Shown here piece by piece: positions 17,256 through 26,816 of a stretch of 64,000 bases of DNA. The position numbers and the translations under genes were made by a program. How positions within the stretch are numbered: position 1 is the first letter of the stretch; each line of letters starts with the position of its first letter. Below the pieces are notes generated by a model. The model saw only the letters and a program-made list of their open reading frames with translations, was not told the origin of the DNA and searched no databases. The DNA comes from Chryseobacterium sp. BLS98 (GTDB lineage Bacteria; Bacteroidota; Bacteroidia; Flavobacteriales; Weeksellaceae), in assembly GCF_001045445.1 (NCBI RefSeq), contig NZ_LFNF01000005.1:434001-498000 (forward strand). The letters run 5' to 3'.

Positions 17256-17933
17256 TTATTTTTTAGCCTTTACATCAACACCGATCTCAATGTCTTTGCT
17301 GATCATCCATTCAGCAGGATCTGCCTCAGAAGTACCAAATTTAAGTCCCCAGTCTGCTCTGTTTACTGTAAATTTAGCCTGAACAGAAGCTGAATTATCT
17401 GTTACATCTACTTTAGCAGGGAACGTTACATTCATTGTTTTTCCTGATAATGTAAGGTTTCCGCTTACTGTTTTATTAGCTCCTGCAATTGCATCTTTAG
17501 GGGCATCTTTCAGATCTGTAACACTTGTAATTTTGAAATCTGAAGTAGGGTTTTTCGCTACATCAAAGAAGTCAGGGTTTTTCAGGTGAGCTTCAAGATC
17601 TCCTGGCTTTTTATCTTTTTCTGTTACTGAAGCAGGATCTACTTTGATAGTATTCATATCGATTATAAAGTTTCCGGCAGTTAGCTGGCCTCCTTCAACG
17701 CTAAGATCTCCTGATTTTACGTTAAGTGTTCCCCAACGAGGAGCCATTCCCCCTTTGTGGAAAGCTTTCCAGTTAACTACTGAGGTAGCCACATCCACTG
17801 CCAATACTTCCCCTTTGCTTTCTGCCACTTTCTGTTCCGTAGCCGTAGCAGCAGTATCTGCTGATTTGTCTTTATTACAAGAAGCTGTAAGCAATCCTAC
17901 TCCTACCAATGCAATTACACTAAGTTTTTTCAT
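17256..17933 (-). CDS. YceI family lipoprotein
   Basis: 225 residues. The lipoprotein signal ends at LTASC (Cys about residue 19), followed by a Thr/Ala/Lys-rich linker. The YceI lipocalin-like barrel starts near GEVLAVDVATSVVNWKAFHKGG, with the characteristic strand FIIDMNTIKV, FFDVAKNPTSDFKIT and a C-terminal ADWGLKFG...DIEIGVDVKAKK. YceI proteins bind long amphiphilic isoprenoids in the periplasm. The substrate is not evident. It has its own terminator and a candidate -7 box TATTTTTG (17990-17983). Confidence 0.93.
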   Translation of the reverse strand: MKKLSVIALVGVGLLTASCNKDKSADTAATATEQKVAESKGEVLAVDVATSVVNWKAFHKGGMAPRWGTLNVKSGDLSVEGGQLTAGNFIIDMNTIKVDPASVTEKDKKPGDLEAHLKNPDFFDVAKNPTSDFKITSVTDLKDAPKDAIAGANKTVSGNLTLSGKTMNVTFPAKVDVTDNSASVQAKFTVNRADWGLKFGTSEADPAEWMISKDIEIGVDVKAKK

Positions 17934-18134
17934 ATTATTTATTGTTTTAAAAAAATTTAATTAAAATTTAAATTTCAGGTTTCAAAAATAGAAAAACGAT
18001 ACCACATATTACCTTAACATACATCAAGAAATAAAAAATTTTATTCTTACATAAGATATCACCACCTGAAATGACCGTCTGAAATTATTTCACTCCATAG
18101 TAAAATTACCTATTTTAGCTGTTTAAAATTTAAA

Positions 18135-20258
18135 ATGAACACAACAAGCTATATAAAACAAATTCTTGATCTCCCTGAAAAAAGCATCAGCAATACCCTC
18201 CAGTTATTAGCAGAAGACTGCACCATTCCTTTTATTTCCCGTTACAGAAAAGATAAGACCGGAAACCTTGACGAAGTCCAGATCGAACAGATCTCAAAAA
18301 TAAGCAAACAGTTTGAAGAAATTGTAAAGCGAAAGGAAAGCATTTTAAAATCAATTGAAGAACAGAATGATTTAACCCCGGAATTAAAGCAGAGAATTGA
18401 AGAAAGCTTTGACATCGTAGAGCTTGAAGACTTATACCTTCCTTTCAAAAAACGCAGAAAAACAAAGGCGGATACTGCAAAGGAAAAAGGTCTGGAACCT
18501 TTGGCAAAAATCATTATGAGCCAGAAAAATAGTGACTTGACGTTTCTGGCATCCAAATACCTTACTAATGATGTTCCCTCTGAAGAAGAAGCGCTTCAGG
18601 GAGCAAGAGATATTATGGCGGAATGGATTAACGAAAATATGTATGTGCGTAAAAATCTCCGCCGCCTGTTCCAGCGCAAGGCAGTAATCACTTCCAAAGC
18701 CGTTAAAGCCAAAAAAGAGGAAGAAGAGGCACAGAAATTTTCCCAGTATTTCGAATGGGAAGAAAATCTTAACAGAACTCCTTCTCACAGGCTTCTTGCC
18801 ATGCTCAGAGCAGAATCCGAAGGTTTTGTCAAAGTGAATATTGGCATTGACAAAGAAGAAGCCGTCGATTTTATTGAAAAAGCCATCATTAAATCTAACA
18901 ATGAAAGTTCAGAGCAGATCGCCCTGGCTATAAAAGACAGTTATAAAAGACTTCTGGAACCTGCTATTTCCAACGAAGCTTTACAGGAAGCTAAAGGAAA
19001 AGCAGATAAAAAAGCCATTGAAATATTTTCTGAAAACCTGAGCCAGCTGCTTCTGGCCCCACCTTTGGGAGAAAAAAGGATTCTGGCAATTGATCCGGGA
19101 TACAAAAGCGGCTGCAAAGTAGTTTGCCTTGATGAAAAAGGAGATCTTCTGCATAATGAAACCCTCTACCCTCACGCCCCTCAGAATGAAAGCGGAATGG
19201 CCATGAAAAAGATCCGTTCTATGGTGAACGCCTACAACATTGAAGCCATCTCGATCGGAAACGGAACGGCAAGCCGTGAAACAGAGTTTTTCATTAAAAA
19301 AATCGCTTTTGATAAGCCTTTGCAGGTTTTTGTGGTTTCGGAGGCAGGTGCATCGGTGTATTCTGCAAGTAAAATTGCAAGAGATGAATTTCCGTCTTAT
19401 GATGTGACGGTACGGGGTGCCGTTTCTATCGGGAGAAGGCTGGCTGATCCTCTGGCTGAACTGGTAAAAATTGATGCAAAATCAATTGGTGTAGGACAAT
19501 ACCAGCATGATGTAGACCAGACCCAATTGAAAAACGAACTTGATTCTACCGTGATGAAGTGCGTAAACTCTGTGGGAATCAACTTAAATACCGCAAGTAA
19601 ATCACTTTTGAGTTACGTTTCCGGAATTGGAGAGAAAATGGCAGAGAATATCATCAGCTACCGGACGGAAAATGGTGCTTTTGAAGACAGAAAGCAATTG
19701 AAGAAAGTTCCGAGACTTGGTGAAAAAGCCTACCAGCAGGCAGCCGCCTTTGTAAGAATTGCCAATGCCAAAAACCCGCTCGACAATTCTGCTGTACATC
19801 CCGAAGCTTATGGAATTGTAGAAAAAATGGCCAAAGATTTGGGTATTAAAACTGATGAACTTATTGCCAGTAAAGAAAAAACAGCTTTGGTAAAGCCTGA
19901 AAATTATGTGACCGAGGAAATAGGGATCCTCGGAATTAAAGATATACTGAAAGAGCTTGAAAAACCGGGATTAGATCCTAGGAAAGCAGCTAAAGTATTT
20001 GAATTTGATCCCAATGTAAAAAGCATAAAAGATTTAAAGCCCGGAATGATCCTTCCCGGGATTGTCAATAATATTACCGCTTTCGGATGTTTTGTAGATA
20101 TGGGAATCAAAGAAAGCGGCCTTGTTCATATTTCCCAGCTGAAAGACGGTTTTGTATCTGATGTAAACGAGGTGGTAAAGCTCCACCAGCACGTCCGTGT
20201 AAAAGTCACGGAAGTAGATGAGGCCAGAAAAAGAGTACAGCTAAGCATGATTTTATAG
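18135..20258 (+). CDS. tex: Tex family RNA-binding protein (transcription accessory factor)
   Basis: 707 residues. The N-terminal helical Tex region (from INRYRKDK-like ISRYRKDKTGNLDE) is followed by the YqgF/RNase H-like domain at about residue 315 (ILAIDPGYKSGCKV). Helix-hairpin-helix units lie near residue 488 (LLSYVSGIGEKMAENI) and the S1 RNA-binding domain from about residue 633 to the end (PGMILPGIVNNITAFG). Tex binds nucleic acid and RNA polymerase in other bacteria. The length is slightly short of many Tex proteins (about 770) but all domains are present. It is followed by HAD and RDD genes on the same strand. Confidence 0.95.
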   Translation: MNTTSYIKQILDLPEKSISNTLQLLAEDCTIPFISRYRKDKTGNLDEVQIEQISKISKQFEEIVKRKESILKSIEEQNDLTPELKQRIEESFDIVELEDLYLPFKKRRKTKADTAKEKGLEPLAKIIMSQKNSDLTFLASKYLTNDVPSEEEALQGARDIMAEWINENMYVRKNLRRLFQRKAVITSKAVKAKKEEEEAQKFSQYFEWEENLNRTPSHRLLAMLRAESEGFVKVNIGIDKEEAVDFIEKAIIKSNNESSEQIALAIKDSYKRLLEPAISNEALQEAKGKADKKAIEIFSENLSQLLLAPPLGEKRILAIDPGYKSGCKVVCLDEKGDLLHNETLYPHAPQNESGMAMKKIRSMVNAYNIEAISIGNGTASRETEFFIKKIAFDKPLQVFVVSEAGASVYSASKIARDEFPSYDVTVRGAVSIGRRLADPLAELVKIDAKSIGVGQYQHDVDQTQLKNELDSTVMKCVNSVGINLNTASKSLLSYVSGIGEKMAENIISYRTENGAFEDRKQLKKVPRLGEKAYQQAAAFVRIANAKNPLDNSAVHPEAYGIVEKMAKDLGIKTDELIASKEKTALVKPENYVTEEIGILGIKDILKELEKPGLDPRKAAKVFEFDPNVKSIKDLKPGMILPGIVNNITAFGCFVDMGIKESGLVHISQLKDGFVSDVNEVVKLHQHVRVKVTEVDEARKRVQLSMIL

Positions 20259-20304
20259 TTATCTGTAAATCTTCAATAGTATAACCTAACAAAGTAATCA
20301 TACC

Positions 20305-20949
20305 TTGAAATATAAAAATTTAATTTTCGACCTGGACGGAACACTTTGGGATTCCAGAGCCACAATCATTAAAATCTGGAATGATGTATTAAATAAGCAC
20401 AGGTTAATCAAACAAGATTTAAAACCTGAAGATATGAATCAGTATATGGGCTTGCTGGCCGATCATATTTTAAAAGATATGGTTCCCGACATTTCTAATC
20501 AGATGGTTCATGAGGTTCTTTCGGAAATCGTACAGGAAGAAAATAGAGTTCTGCATCAATATGGTGGCATTCTTTATGACGGTGTAGAAAAAGCGCTGAA
20601 AAGCCTGGCAAAAAAACACAGTCTTTTCATTGTCAGCAACTGTCAGGACGGCTATATAGAATCATTTTTAGCCTATAATAAATTTAATGATCTATTTACA
20701 GATTTTGAATCTTATGGCCGGACCAACAAGCCAAAAGCTGAAAATATTAAGCTGATTATGGAAAGAAATGATTTAAAGCCCGAAAACACAATTTATATTG
20801 GTGATACACAGACTGATTACAATTCTTCAAAAACCAATAATTTGCCGTTTATTTTCTGTGAATATGGCTTTGGGAAATTGAATACTTCTGAATATAAGCC
20901 TGCCATTTCAAAGTTTTCGGACATAGAACTTTATCTTATTCAATCCTAA
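20305..20949 (+). CDS. HAD family hydrolase (phosphoglycolate phosphatase-like)
   Basis: 214 residues with a TTG start at 20305; no in-frame ATG fits before the catalytic motif. Motif I is FDLDGTLWDS (nucleophile Asp10, acid Asp12), motif II is the Ser in LFIVSNC, motif III is the Lys of NKPKAENI, and motif IV is IGDTQTDYNSS. A helical cap lies between motifs I and II, which makes it a subfamily IA phosphatase. The substrate is unknown. It lies 46 nt after tex and 12 nt before the RDD gene, so it may share their transcript. Confidence 0.88.
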   Translation: MKYKNLIFDLDGTLWDSRATIIKIWNDVLNKHRLIKQDLKPEDMNQYMGLLADHILKDMVPDISNQMVHEVLSEIVQEENRVLHQYGGILYDGVEKALKSLAKKHSLFIVSNCQDGYIESFLAYNKFNDLFTDFESYGRTNKPKAENIKLIMERNDLKPENTIYIGDTQTDYNSSKTNNLPFIFCEYGFGKLNTSEYKPAISKFSDIELYLIQS

Positions 20950-20961
20950 GAATTATAAACT

Positions 20962-21552
20962 TTGGAGAAGAAACAAATAAAAATCATTAAAATATCTGAG
21001 CTTAAGGATAAAAGAATTATTCGAAGGGCAACCCGTCAATTTGACCAAATGGGCAATAGGATTTACAAATCTTTTGAATATGATTTTCCTTACGAACCTA
21101 CCTATAAAGGTAACGAAAGAGAAAGATTGTTTGCAAAACTTATCGATATGTTGCCTTTGTTTCTTACTTTTCTGTTTTTGTTTAAGAAGACACCTGTGAT
21201 CAGTTTTCTGTACTCAATTCCCTGTGTTATTATTGGGGGAGCTTTATGTGAAGTATTTTGGGGAACTACCTTCGGTAAAAGAATATTTAAAATAAAGGTG
21301 CTTGATGATTTTGGAAATTATCCTGATCTACTATTATCATTAAAAAGAAATTTTCTGTGTCTTACAAATTTTTGGCCGGTATTTACAGACTATATCCCTC
21401 CAACAACCCATACATGGGAAAAGGAAACTACTCTGATGAATTTCAGCATGCATATGAATAATACAATTTGTAAAACTTATATTGTTAAGGAAAGTAAAAT
21501 TGAAGAAATAAAAAAATTACTTTATAAGGAAAAGACAAAGGCTGCACAATAA
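20962..21552 (+). CDS. RDD family membrane protein
   Basis: 196 residues with a TTG start at 20962. The RDD-type pattern is ERLFAKLIDMLPLFLTFLFLF (arginine and aspartate around the first helix), a second helix VISFLYSIPCVIIGGALCEV, and WGTTFGKRIFKIKVLDDFGN. A shorter third hydrophobic segment around FLCLTNFWPVF follows. The role of the family is unclear; some members are ion antiporters. The stop codon lies in the loop of the terminator that ends this transcript. Confidence 0.8.
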   Translation: MEKKQIKIIKISELKDKRIIRRATRQFDQMGNRIYKSFEYDFPYEPTYKGNERERLFAKLIDMLPLFLTFLFLFKKTPVISFLYSIPCVIIGGALCEVFWGTTFGKRIFKIKVLDDFGNYPDLLLSLKRNFLCLTNFWPVFTDYIPPTTHTWEKETTLMNFSMHMNNTICKTYIVKESKIEEIKKLLYKEKTKAAQ

Positions 21553-21574
21553 TCTGTACAGCCTTTATTTTTTA
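21537..21574 (+). terminator. Terminator of the tex-HAD-RDD transcript
   Basis: AAAGGCTG (21537-21544) pairs with CAGCCTTT (21559-21566), with ACA/TGT pairing further inside and a T-rich tail. The RDD stop codon (21550-21552) sits in the loop. Confidence 0.8.
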
Positions 21575-21630
21575 AGCTTGAAAACTCATATTAATGTAAT
21601 CTTATGTCTGACATCTAACATCTGATATCT

Positions 21631-23202
21631 TTACTTAAAATCTTTGGAATCCCTTCTCGGCTGCTTTACTTCAGGCCATTTTACCGTTTCCCCTTTATCA
21701 TCCTGAGGCAGCACCCTTTTTTCTCTGCTGGTAAATTCAGGATCTTCTGATGCCATATAAGCCAGTGCAGCTGTTAAAACCACATTGTTTTTCACTTCAT
21801 CAAAAACGATTTTATCGTACGTATCTTTTGTTGTGTGCCATGTATAGCCGAAATATCCCCAGTTCAGAGAACTTAAAGAGAATCCCGGCACTCCCGCTGC
21901 TACGAACGAAGCATGGTCGGAGCCCCCACCGCCCGGCATTCCCGGAAAATCTGTTTTAATCTGGTCTCTCACCGTTTTCGGAACTCCGTTCAGCCATTTC
22001 CCAATATAGCTGTAAGAATCCACAAATCCCTGACCGCTGATATTAACCACCCGTCCCGTTCCGTTATCCTGATTGAATACTGCCTGCACTCCTTTTATAA
22101 TCTGCGGATTGTCTGCGACAAACCCTCGCGAACCGTTTAATCCCTGCTCTTCACTTCCCCACAGTCCTATCACTATAGTCCTTTTATTGTTCGGGTAATA
22201 TTTTTTCAATATTCTCATGGTTTCCAGCATGGTCAGTGTTCCTGTTCCGTTGTCTGTTGCTCCCTGGGCTCCATCCCAGGAGTCCAGATGCGCAGAAAGG
22301 ATCACATATTCTTCAGGCTTTTCTTTTCCCTTGATAATCCCGATCGTATTAAAACTCTTTGCTTCAGGAAGAACTTTAGACTGGGCTTCGATTCTGATCT
22401 TAGGTTTCGCTCCTTTTTCTGCCATTCTGTAAAGCATGCCATAATCTTCCACATCAATGTCGATCATTGGAATTTTTGATGTTTTTGCTCCGAAAATCCT
22501 GTTGGCGCCCATGATTCCTGTCCAGTTGGAAATGGCAATTCCTGCTGCTCCCGCTTTTTCCAAAGCTTCGGGAAGGGTATTGTTATCATAGCCGATATTT
22601 TTTACATAGTCGCGGAAGTCTTTTGCTGCCTGCTCTTTTTCTGCTTTCAGTTTTTCGTACAGTTCCGGGGTTGCAAATTCCTTGATCTGCTCATCGGAAC
22701 GCCCGATCTTCTGATATTGTGCTATCAGGATAATTTTCCCTTTCGTAGAGGGAATCCATGCATCAAATTCAGCTTTGGAAGAAACTTTCGGAAGGATAAT
22801 CACCTCAGCTTCTACTGCTTTTTTCGTTGCCGGGCTCCATGCAAGCTGGGTTGCTATTAATGATTTTACACGGGGATAGGTCATATCTACATGGGTAATT
22901 CCGCGCTGCCACCCTTTCCAGGTTCCAAACTGCTGAAGGCTGGATTCTATCCCCCATGAACGGAGTTTAGCAGCAGACCATTCATTGGCGGCCAACATTT
23001 GCGGCGTTCCCACAAGTCTGGGGCCGATACCGTCCAGAAGTTCATAAGCCATATTTTCCAGCTGAGAACTGTTATTGATTTCATCCACAAAGCTTTTTAC
23101 AATAGGATCCAGCTTTTCTTTTGGATCAACTTTCACCTGAGCCCATGAGAACTGGGCAGCCAACACAACGGCAGGCAAAGCAAAAAATCTATTTATCTTC
23201 AT
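21631..23202 (-). CDS. Secreted M28 family zinc peptidase
   Basis: 523 residues. The signal peptide is about residues 1-21, with cleavage after SWA. A PA insert domain spans about residues 130-265 and the M28 catalytic domain about 285-480. The co-catalytic zinc ligands and general base are visible: His305 and Asp317 (SAHLDSWDG, GATDNG), Glu351-Glu352 (WGSEEQG), Asp379 (NQDNG) and His456 (YTWHTTKDTYD), with GGGGSDHASF near 425-432. It is probably a periplasmic or secreted aminopeptidase or carboxypeptidase Q-like enzyme. Single gene; substrate unknown. Confidence 0.93.
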   Translation of the reverse strand: MKINRFFALPAVVLAAQFSWAQVKVDPKEKLDPIVKSFVDEINNSSQLENMAYELLDGIGPRLVGTPQMLAANEWSAAKLRSWGIESSLQQFGTWKGWQRGITHVDMTYPRVKSLIATQLAWSPATKKAVEAEVIILPKVSSKAEFDAWIPSTKGKIILIAQYQKIGRSDEQIKEFATPELYEKLKAEKEQAAKDFRDYVKNIGYDNNTLPEALEKAGAAGIAISNWTGIMGANRIFGAKTSKIPMIDIDVEDYGMLYRMAEKGAKPKIRIEAQSKVLPEAKSFNTIGIIKGKEKPEEYVILSAHLDSWDGAQGATDNGTGTLTMLETMRILKKYYPNNKRTIVIGLWGSEEQGLNGSRGFVADNPQIIKGVQAVFNQDNGTGRVVNISGQGFVDSYSYIGKWLNGVPKTVRDQIKTDFPGMPGGGGSDHASFVAAGVPGFSLSSLNWGYFGYTWHTTKDTYDKIVFDEVKNNVVLTAALAYMASEDPEFTSREKRVLPQDDKGETVKWPEVKQPRRDSKDFK

Positions 23203-23327
23203 AACATATATTGAATGCTAAAGATAGGGAAAAAGACGAAAAAATGAAGAAATTATAGGCGAAAAGACAAAAGAGTATAAAGGCTTATTTGCCAATTTGC
23301 TTTCGCCTTTCAGGAGAAATTATGGAG

Positions 23328-23353
23328 AAAAAAAGCCGGCTCAGTGAGCCGGC
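23328..23353 (-). terminator. Terminator of the histone H1-like gene
   Basis: GCCGGCTC (23335-23342), a 3-nt loop, and GAGCCGGC (23346-23353). On the minus strand the hairpin ends in TTTTTTT (23334-23328). It begins 11 nt past the stop codon. Confidence 0.85.
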
Positions 23354-23364
23354 CGGGGAACGAA

Positions 23365-23541
23365 TTATTTTTTAGCTTCTTCTACAGAAACTTTTCTGAA
23401 TTCTTTGAACAGTTTGCTAAGTTCCAAAGCTGATTTACGAGCTCTTGTACCTGCAGCTTTGTTTCCTTTTTCTGCTTGTTGGTTAGCCTCAGTTGCGAAC
23501 GCTTCGAATTCAGCGTTAATTTTTTCAATTAGTTCTTTCAT
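23365..23541 (-). CDS. Histone H1-like small protein (58 aa)
   Basis: 58 residues, below most ORF cut-offs: it begins MKELIEKINAEFEAFATEA, the middle is KGNKAAGTRARKSALEL, and it ends FRKVSVEEAKK. The protein is highly charged, alanine- and lysine-rich, and predicted helical. It matches from memory the short histone H1/Hc1-like proteins found throughout Flavobacteriia, thought to bind DNA. A -7 box TATATTTG (23569-23562) lies 20 nt upstream and a strong terminator follows, consistent with an abundant single-gene transcript. The DNA-binding role is inferred from the family name. Confidence 0.9.
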   Translation of the reverse strand: MKELIEKINAEFEAFATEANQQAEKGNKAAGTRARKSALELSKLFKEFRKVSVEEAKK

Positions 23542-23914
23542 TATTTTTAAAATTTAGGCTGCAAATATAGGTTTTATGGTAATTCCAGCCTAACTGAGAA
23601 AGAAAAAGTTTGAGTTAAAATGTTATTTTTTTCTGCTATTTGACCATCCACCTGGTTTTCTTTACATTAAAATTAAAAATTCCGGGCTTTCTTTAAATTT
23701 TATAGGGCTTTGGAGGTGGAATCCAACTATTTTTCATTCATCAATCTGAGCTATTTATTTTTATTCCAAAGTTGCCGGTTCTTGAAATGCTGTACACCGT
23801 ATTGTAATCTCAATTTTCTATAAAACTTTAAGCAAAAAACTGTAATGGCTAAATTAATGAAAACTGTATCCCTTTTGAATACAATAATCTTCTAAATTTG
23901 AATAAAAAAGATTC
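23542..23914. other. Intergenic region between the histone-like and GNAT-like genes
   Basis: 373 nt between divergent genes. It holds TATATTTG (23562-23569, minus) for the histone-like gene and TAAATTTG (23893-23900, plus) just before the GNAT-like gene, the latter with a TTTG only 15 nt upstream. I see no other gene or structure. Confidence 0.5.
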
Positions 23915-24430
23915 ATGAATATAATTTCAAAATTTACTGTGGGTTCTGAAGAAGGCATTTCTGATCTTATAACCATTATCGATTCATCAGTTTATACCCT
24001 GCACAAAGAGCAGGTTCCGGAAGAAGATATCAAAAAATATATAGCTAATGATATTGATCCCAGAAAAATGATCAATGACCTGAATGATCTCTCCAACCAG
24101 CTTATTATTACCTATGCAGATGAAAAGCCTGCCGGATACGGCATTCTGAAAAGTGGCTCCACACATCCTGCCCTGCCTGAAGGAAAAAGAGCAACCGAAA
24201 TTAGCTTTGCCATACTTCCCGAATTTGATTCTCCGGAAGTCAGAGAGTCACTTTGGAAAAAATGTCGTTCTGCAACCAGCTTTACGGATATCATATGGCT
24301 TAATATGATGACCCATGATCCCCTCTTGGAATTTTTTAAAGAATCAGGTTTTATTATTGTTGCTGATGCCACTGCCGGACCTTTCCAGCTTCCATCTTAC
24401 ATTTTGAGTCTGGAAATCAATAAAAATTAA
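23915..24430 (+). CDS. GNAT-like N-acetyltransferase
   Basis: 171 residues. The order of elements fits a GNAT fold: a helical N-terminal third, then the strand pair LIITYADEKPAGYGILKSG. The next strand is ATEISFAILPEF, then WLNMMTHDPLLEFFKESGFIIV. The acetyl-CoA loop (Q/RxxGxG/A) is not obvious, so this could be a diverged or non-catalytic member. It lies 158 nt upstream of an AraC regulator on the same strand. Family assignment is moderate and the substrate unknown. Confidence 0.6.
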   Translation: MNIISKFTVGSEEGISDLITIIDSSVYTLHKEQVPEEDIKKYIANDIDPRKMINDLNDLSNQLIITYADEKPAGYGILKSGSTHPALPEGKRATEISFAILPEFDSPEVRESLWKKCRSATSFTDIIWLNMMTHDPLLEFFKESGFIIVADATAGPFQLPSYILSLEINKN

Positions 24431-24588
24431 ACCTATAATTATCCACTATTATTATATAAAATAATAGAATAAAAGCGTTTTTGAAGGAATATTGAGAAAA
24501 ACTATTATATTCATTATGATTACATTGCTTAAAAACAGGATTAAATCATACAGGTTTACTTATCTTTGATTTTTATAATTTTTAGATT

Positions 24589-25503
24589 ATGAGCGACCAG
24601 CTAGAAACCATTGAGGATTACTACAAACGTGTACGAAACGAGCAGATCAAAATGTTTGATTCCGATGATTTTGAAACAGGAAAATCCCATTTCAATGTCT
24701 CAATGCGGAGATACTGCAGCTTTAAAAGCCCCTACAACCGCCGCGATTATTATAAAGTAAGCTTTATTATTGGGAAGGGAACTTTCCAGTATGGCCATCA
24801 TAAGCTGTATATTGATCGCCCTGCTCTCTTTTTTCCTTCACCCAATATACCGTATTCCTGGGAATGTGAGGGGAATTTTCAGGAAGGATATTTCTGTCTG
24901 TTCAATCAGGAGTTTTTCAGTGGGAATACAGAATTCAACCTATTTAAAAAGACTTCTCTTTTCAAGGAATGGAGCAAGCCCATTGTATTTTTAACAGATG
25001 AACAGACCCAGCTGGCAACCCTTTATTTTGAACAAATGTATAAGCTGAATAACTCAACGTATCCGTTCCGCTGCAGCAGTATTAAAAGTCATCTTGCCTC
25101 TGTGATGCATCTTGCCCTGGAGAACCGTGTAGATGATATCCACCCTAATGAACTTCCGGCTAACATCCGCTTATACCGCTTATTTGATGAGCTTCTCAAC
25201 AAGCAGTTTCCGTTGGATTCTCCAGCCTATCCTCTCGCTTTGAAGACAGCTTCTGATTTTGCCGACCATCTTAACGTGCACGTCAATCATTTGAATTCTT
25301 CAGTAAAATCGGTAACGCAGCTTACTACCACGCAGATCATCAAGGAAAGGGTATTTGAAGAATCCAAAAACCTCCTGAAATACACCAACTGGGATATTGC
25401 AGAAATAGGCTACACTCTTGGATTTGAACAGCCTTCCCACTTCAATAATTTCTTTAAAAAACATGCCGAAGTTTCACCTCTGAAATTTAAAAACGCATTT
25501 TAA
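24589..25503 (+). CDS. AraC-family transcriptional regulator
   Basis: 304 residues. An N-terminal cupin-type domain with YNRRDYYKVSFIIG is followed by two HTH units, the last being DIAEIGYTLGFEQPSHFNNF. The overall plan and the N-terminal phrase NRR(D/K)YYK(V/I)S match the regulator at 8850-9788, so they are paralogs. The Bcr/CflA exporter gene begins 84 nt downstream on the same strand with its own promoter, making it the likely target. A TATCTTTG -7 box lies at 24561-24568. Confidence 0.9.
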   Translation: MSDQLETIEDYYKRVRNEQIKMFDSDDFETGKSHFNVSMRRYCSFKSPYNRRDYYKVSFIIGKGTFQYGHHKLYIDRPALFFPSPNIPYSWECEGNFQEGYFCLFNQEFFSGNTEFNLFKKTSLFKEWSKPIVFLTDEQTQLATLYFEQMYKLNNSTYPFRCSSIKSHLASVMHLALENRVDDIHPNELPANIRLYRLFDELLNKQFPLDSPAYPLALKTASDFADHLNVHVNHLNSSVKSVTQLTTTQIIKERVFEESKNLLKYTNWDIAEIGYTLGFEQPSHFNNFFKKHAEVSPLKFKNAF

Positions 25504-25541
25504 ATCTTTGATTTTTGTAATTTTTACTTTGTCTTTTAAAA

Positions 25542-25571
25542 TTGATTTCCGGTATTCCTGATTTATTTTTG
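25542..25571 (+). promoter_or_regulatory. Predicted promoter of the MFS exporter gene
   Basis: TTG (25542-25544), a 19-nt spacer and TATTTTTG (25564-25571), 16 nt upstream of the ATG at 25588. Confidence 0.6.
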
Positions 25572-25587
25572 CATAGTAAAATAACGA

Positions 25588-26802
25588 ATGATTATGTTAT
25601 TGAAAGAAGCATCTGAAAAAAGAATCAGTTTAATAACCATTATGGCTTTTGTATCGATCCCTCTTTCCGGGTTCGTTACAGATATTTATTTGCCTTCCTT
25701 CCCGTCGATGGCAAAAGAAATGCATGTCTCTGAAAAAGATATCCAGATCACATTAACGTCTTATTTACTAAGCTACGGAATTTCACAGCTATTTGTAGGG
25801 GGAATTCTGGACAGTATCGGGCGCTACCGTCCAAAGCTTGTTGCCCTGTTCCTTCTGATCATCAGCAGTATTCTGATTACTATGACGGACAGTATTCTGC
25901 TGATCTGTCTGCTGCGTATTCTCCAGGGAGCTGCAGTTTCTGTATTGGTTGTCGCCACTAGGGCGATTTTCGTAGATCTTTATGATTCTGAAAAGGTAAA
26001 GCATTATCTGAGTTATTTCACGATTGTCTGGTCGTGTGGGCCCATCCTGGCCCCTTTTCTGGGAGGATACCTTGAAAAACTGTTTAACTGGCATGCCAAT
26101 TTCTATTTTCTTGCTTTTTATGCAGGAATGCTGTTTTTGTTTGAATGGTTTTTCAGTGGAGAAAGTCTGCCGGAAAGGAAGAAACTCAATCTTTCAGAGA
26201 ACATCAGTCTTTATAAGATGATGCTGAAAAACAGGATTTTTATGCTGGGGATCTTTATTTTAGGACTTAGCTACTCTATTGTAATGCTTTTCAACATTAC
26301 AGGTCCTTTTATCATTGAAAATACCTTTCATTTTACCCCGGTTATTATCGGATACTGTACCCTTATATTAGGGTTTTCATGGATGATCGGCGGTTTTATA
26401 GGAAAAAGAAGGCTTAAGCTTGATTTTAAGGAAAGAATCTTACAGCCTATTATTTTACAGCTGATCCTGATTACGGGACTGATTGCCACCAGCTTTTATG
26501 CGGAGAGTCTGTTTATCATGGTTCCTTTTGCCTTTTTTATTCATATCTGTTCGGGAATCCTGTTCACTTCATTTTTTACCACAAGCATGCTGTATTTCCC
26601 TAAAAATGCAGGAACAGCCGGCGGCCTGATGGGTGGGTTGGTATATGTGATCACCTCTATCACAAGCTTTATAATTTCGGTAAGCGGAAACGTTACAGAA
26701 CAGCAAGGCCTCGCGTGGCGCTATCTGGCAATTGCCGTTATACTTTTAGGAATTATCCTGGTGATGCACCAGGCTGTTAAAAAAGAACAAGCAGAGAGTT
26801 AA
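25588..26802 (+). CDS. MFS multidrug exporter, Bcr/CflA type
   Basis: 404 residues with about 12 hydrophobic segments. After helix 1, DIYLPSFPSMAKEMHVSE is the Bcr/CflA hallmark, then SYGISQLFVGGILDSIGRYRPK (MFS motif A region). RILQGAAVSVLVVATRAIFVDLY corresponds to motif C/D1, where the family has QG(x)GA and a conserved Arg. It is predicted to be an inner-membrane drug/H+ antiporter. It lies downstream of the AraC regulator, which may control it. The stop codon lies in the loop of its terminator. Confidence 0.9.
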   Translation: MIMLLKEASEKRISLITIMAFVSIPLSGFVTDIYLPSFPSMAKEMHVSEKDIQITLTSYLLSYGISQLFVGGILDSIGRYRPKLVALFLLIISSILITMTDSILLICLLRILQGAAVSVLVVATRAIFVDLYDSEKVKHYLSYFTIVWSCGPILAPFLGGYLEKLFNWHANFYFLAFYAGMLFLFEWFFSGESLPERKKLNLSENISLYKMMLKNRIFMLGIFILGLSYSIVMLFNITGPFIIENTFHFTPVIIGYCTLILGFSWMIGGFIGKRRLKLDFKERILQPIILQLILITGLIATSFYAESLFIMVPFAFFIHICSGILFTSFFTTSMLYFPKNAGTAGGLMGGLVYVITSITSFIISVSGNVTEQQGLAWRYLAIAVILLGIILVMHQAVKKEQAES

Positions 26803-26816
26803 TCTCTGCTTTTTTA
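26789..26816 (+). terminator. Terminator of the MFS exporter gene
   Basis: AAGCAGAGA (26789-26797), loop GTTAA containing the stop codon, then TCTCTGCTT (26803-26811) and T residues. Confidence 0.85.

Noticed and set aside
23646..23732. TCCACCT/AGGTGGA inverted repeat in the histone-GNAT gap
   Set aside because: Seven bp arms separated by more than 60 nt, with no U run and no second copy seen; probably chance.
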